Shown: positions 7,453 through 8,811 of the stretch, one piece after another
How positions within the stretch are numbered: the first letter of the stretch is position 1
Layout: every line of letters begins with the position of its first letter
NCBI GenBank assembly: GCA_018676275.1
Contig: JABHFC010000340.1
Coordinates: 1-8,811, forward strand
Length of the DNA: 8,811 nucleotides
Direction: 5' to 3'
Source: Gammaproteobacteria bacterium
GTDB lineage: Bacteria; Pseudomonadota; Gammaproteobacteria; Eutrophobiales; Eutrophobiaceae
Program-made: the position numbers and the translations under genes
Notes under the pieces: model-generated
What the model saw: the letters and a program-made list of their open reading frames with translations, nothing else
Told to the model about the DNA's origin: nothing
Database searches by the model: none

Positions 7453-7542
7453 AGATAAGATAAAATCCTGTTTACTTTTCAGCATAGAATTAACAGGAAT
7501 GAAGAAAATGATCGAACAAAGCCGTATGGAAAGTTAAGCGTA

Positions 7543-8097
7543 ATGAGCAAACAGGTTTCTTTATCATTTAGTCATTTCGGCTTCTTTGTTTCTGATCTGG
7601 AAAAGATGAAGCTTTTTTATTCCGAAGTAATGGGATTTTTTATTACCGACGAGGGCCAGTTTCCTGATGGACAATCGCTTGTGTTTTTGAGTCGTGATCC
7701 AACTGAACATCATCAACTGGTTTTAATAGCGGGCTGTCCAAAAAATCATTCTTTTAATCGTATTAACCAGATTTCCTTCTTTGTTAATGATTTGGAGGAA
7801 CTCAGAAGCTTTTTTTTCGCCATCGAAAATGAAACTGTAACTGACTTACAAGCCATCACCCATGGCAATGCCTGGTCAATCTATTTTCGAGATCCAGAGG
7901 GGAATCGAATTGAGGTGTATACGCATACACCCTGGTATGTCAGTCAACCTTTGCGGGAACCCATAGACTTACGTCTTGAAGTAGAGGCAATTCATAAACA
8001 TACAGAAGACCTTTGCAGAACTTTGCCTGGGTTTCAGTCGCGAGACAATTGGTTTCAGACAATGAAAACATTAATGCACTCAGAGCAGGATAAATAA
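7543..8097 (+). CDS. VOC-fold protein, glyoxalase/extradiol dioxygenase-type
   Basis: A 184-aa cytoplasmic protein (no signal peptide) with two beta-alpha-beta-beta-beta modules of the vicinal oxygen chelate superfamily. Module one starts at SHFGFFVSDLE with H11 and ends at EHHQLVL with H56/H57. Module two starts at NQISFFVNDLEELR (about 75-88) and ends at DPEGNRIEVY with E124. The ending TPWYVSQPLREPIDL is common in VOC proteins annotated as catechol 2,3-dioxygenase-like. The position that usually carries a metal-binding His at the start of module two is Q76, so the ligand set is probably H11, H57 and E124, and true ring-cleaving activity is uncertain. H107 (THGNAW) may help. GGAAAG sits 9 nt before the ATG. 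The stop shares one base with the next gene's ATG, so the two are translated together. It probably acts on the monooxygenase's product or substrate (inference). Confidence 0.85.
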   Translation: MSKQVSLSFSHFGFFVSDLEKMKLFYSEVMGFFITDEGQFPDGQSLVFLSRDPTEHHQLVLIAGCPKNHSFNRINQISFFVNDLEELRSFFFAIENETVTDLQAITHGNAWSIYFRDPEGNRIEVYTHTPWYVSQPLREPIDLRLEVEAIHKHTEDLCRTLPGFQSRDNWFQTMKTLMHSEQDK

Positions 8098-8811
8098 TGG
8101 TTCGATCAAAAGATGGCCAACAATCTTTGTATTTCGATTATCGGGAATATGATTTCGAAAAGCCGGAAGAACTGCAGGGTAAAAGCAGCCAACATTCGGT
8201 AGTTATTGTTGGAGCAGGTCCGGTTGGTCTGACAGCGGCGCTGGAACTGGCACGGCACGGCATAAAGTCAGTACTGCTGGATGATAAAAACACTGTAAAT
8301 GAAGGTAGCCGTGCTATCTGTATCGCCAGGCATAGTATGGAATGCCTGCATCAACTTGGTTTAGCAAAAAAGTTTGAAGATAAATCTTTGCCATGGACTC
8401 ACGGCAGTTCATTCTATCGTGATCGACTCGTATATCGATTAGAGATGCCTCATTCTGAGGCCGATAAGTATTACCCGATGTACAATTTACAGCAGCAATA
8501 CATAGAACAATTATTGCTCGATGAGGTAATCGCCAATGGACTGATTGAATTGCGTTGGCAAAGCAAGGTCTGCGATGTCGAGCAAAATGAAGATGCCGTA
8601 AGTTTGCGTGTTGAAACACCGGCGGGGGACTATTCAATAAGAAGTGATTATGTTTTGGCTGCCGATGGTGCGCGGAGCATAGTCAGGCACCAGTTGGGAT
8701 TGAAGCTGGAAGGTGATGCTTATGAAGGGCGCTATGTCATTGCTGATATCCAGATGAAGTCTGATTACCCCACTGAGCGGCGGGCATTTTTTGATCCTTC
8801 ATCGAACCCCG
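8097..8811 (+). CDS. Class A FAD-dependent monooxygenase (N-terminal part, cut by window edge)
   Basis: The first 238 residues of a group A flavoprotein hydroxylase of the MhpA/PobA-like type, which uses NAD(P)H and oxygen to hydroxylate aromatic compounds. The FAD-binding dinucleotide fold is VVIVGAGPVGLTAALELA (GxGxxG at G39, G41, G44), followed by LLDD (60-63) at the end of the second strand. SRAICI carries the flavin-contacting Arg (R72). The second FAD/NADPH motif is AADGARSIVR, with D190-G191. About 30 residues precede the FAD fold, a longer N-terminus than many relatives. There is no signal peptide, so it is cytoplasmic. It starts at the ATG inside TAATG, overlapping the VOC stop by one base, with no separate strong ribosome site, which implies translational coupling. 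The substrate-binding half and any C-terminal thioredoxin-like domain lie beyond the edge, so the substrate cannot be inferred. Confidence 0.9.
   Translation, partial: MVRSKDGQQSLYFDYREYDFEKPEELQGKSSQHSVVIVGAGPVGLTAALELARHGIKSVLLDDKNTVNEGSRAICIARHSMECLHQLGLAKKFEDKSLPWTHGSSFYRDRLVYRLEMPHSEADKYYPMYNLQQQYIEQLLLDEVIANGLIELRWQSKVCDVEQNEDAVSLRVETPAGDYSIRSDYVLAADGARSIVRHQLGLKLEGDAYEGRYVIADIQMKSDYPTERRAFFDPSSNP

Larger units (their letters stand above)
7144..7542. promoter_or_regulatory. Divergent intergenic control region between the receptor and VOC genes
   Basis: This AT-rich stretch of about 400 nt has no convincing gene and must hold the promoters for both directions. Visible small structures are a tandem TGACTGA repeat at 7166-7179, a TAAGCTTA palindrome at 7186-7193, a spaced inverted repeat GAATT-N5-AATTC at 7405-7419, and a 10-bp palindrome TGTATATACA at 7443-7452. 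The last two lie 100-140 nt before the VOC gene and could be operators for a regulator encoded outside the window. A 12-codon frame (7499-7537, MKKMIEQSRMES) ends 5 nt before the VOC start and could be a leader peptide, but this is weak. Confidence 0.5.

Noticed and set aside
8314..8637. Minus-strand open frame of 107 codons at the right end
   Set aside because: It is antisense to the FAD monooxygenase, whose FAD motifs lie in the plus frame, and has a Cys/His/Arg-rich chance composition with no domain.
1..8811. tRNA, rRNA, CRISPR arrays, insertion sequences or attachment sites
   Set aside because: I found no cloverleaf sequence, spaced direct repeats, transposase or terminal inverted repeats. 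Coding regions are intact and account for almost all of the window.

Overview
The window looks like part of a catabolic locus from a Gram-negative, probably aquatic or marine gammaproteobacterium. The Gram-negative call rests on a full TonB-dependent outer-membrane receptor with signal peptide, plug and C-terminal Phe, and on several exported hydrolases. The narrower taxonomic guess is inference from protein style and moderate-to-low GC, and is weak. There are seven protein genes, two of them cut by the window edges, and no RNA genes, insertion sequences or CRISPR arrays that I can see.

Layout: five genes run on the minus strand from about 7143 down to 1. In transcription order they are a TonB-dependent receptor (758 aa from the start chosen here), a formylglycine-type sulfatase (525 aa), an exported amidohydrolase (461 aa), a second, different exported amidohydrolase (453 aa), and the N-terminal part of a Tat-exported protein that resembles M19 membrane dipeptidases. 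The last four are tightly spaced (12, 40 and 33 nt) and look like one operon. A strong perfect hairpin separates the receptor from the sulfatase. On the plus strand, diverging from the receptor across a 399-nt intergenic region, are a VOC-fold (glyoxalase/extradiol dioxygenase-type) protein and a class A FAD monooxygenase. These two overlap by one base (TAATG), and the monooxygenase runs off the right edge.

How they may work together (inference): the receptor imports a ligand across the outer membrane. The exported sulfatase removes a sulfate, and the exported metal-dependent hydrolases cleave amide, peptide or ester bonds in the periplasm. The cytoplasmic FAD monooxygenase and VOC protein would hydroxylate and then oxidise or cleave an aromatic or other cyclic core. 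That combination points to uptake and breakdown of a sulfated and/or amino-acid-conjugated organic compound, but the sequence does not identify the substrate.

Points worth attention are an unusual set of sulfatase active-site residues, three different metal-hydrolase genes in a row, a VOC protein without the usual second metal-binding His, the receptor-sulfatase hairpin, an odd ribosome-binding arrangement at the sulfatase start, and a G-quadruplex-type motif inside one amidohydrolase gene.
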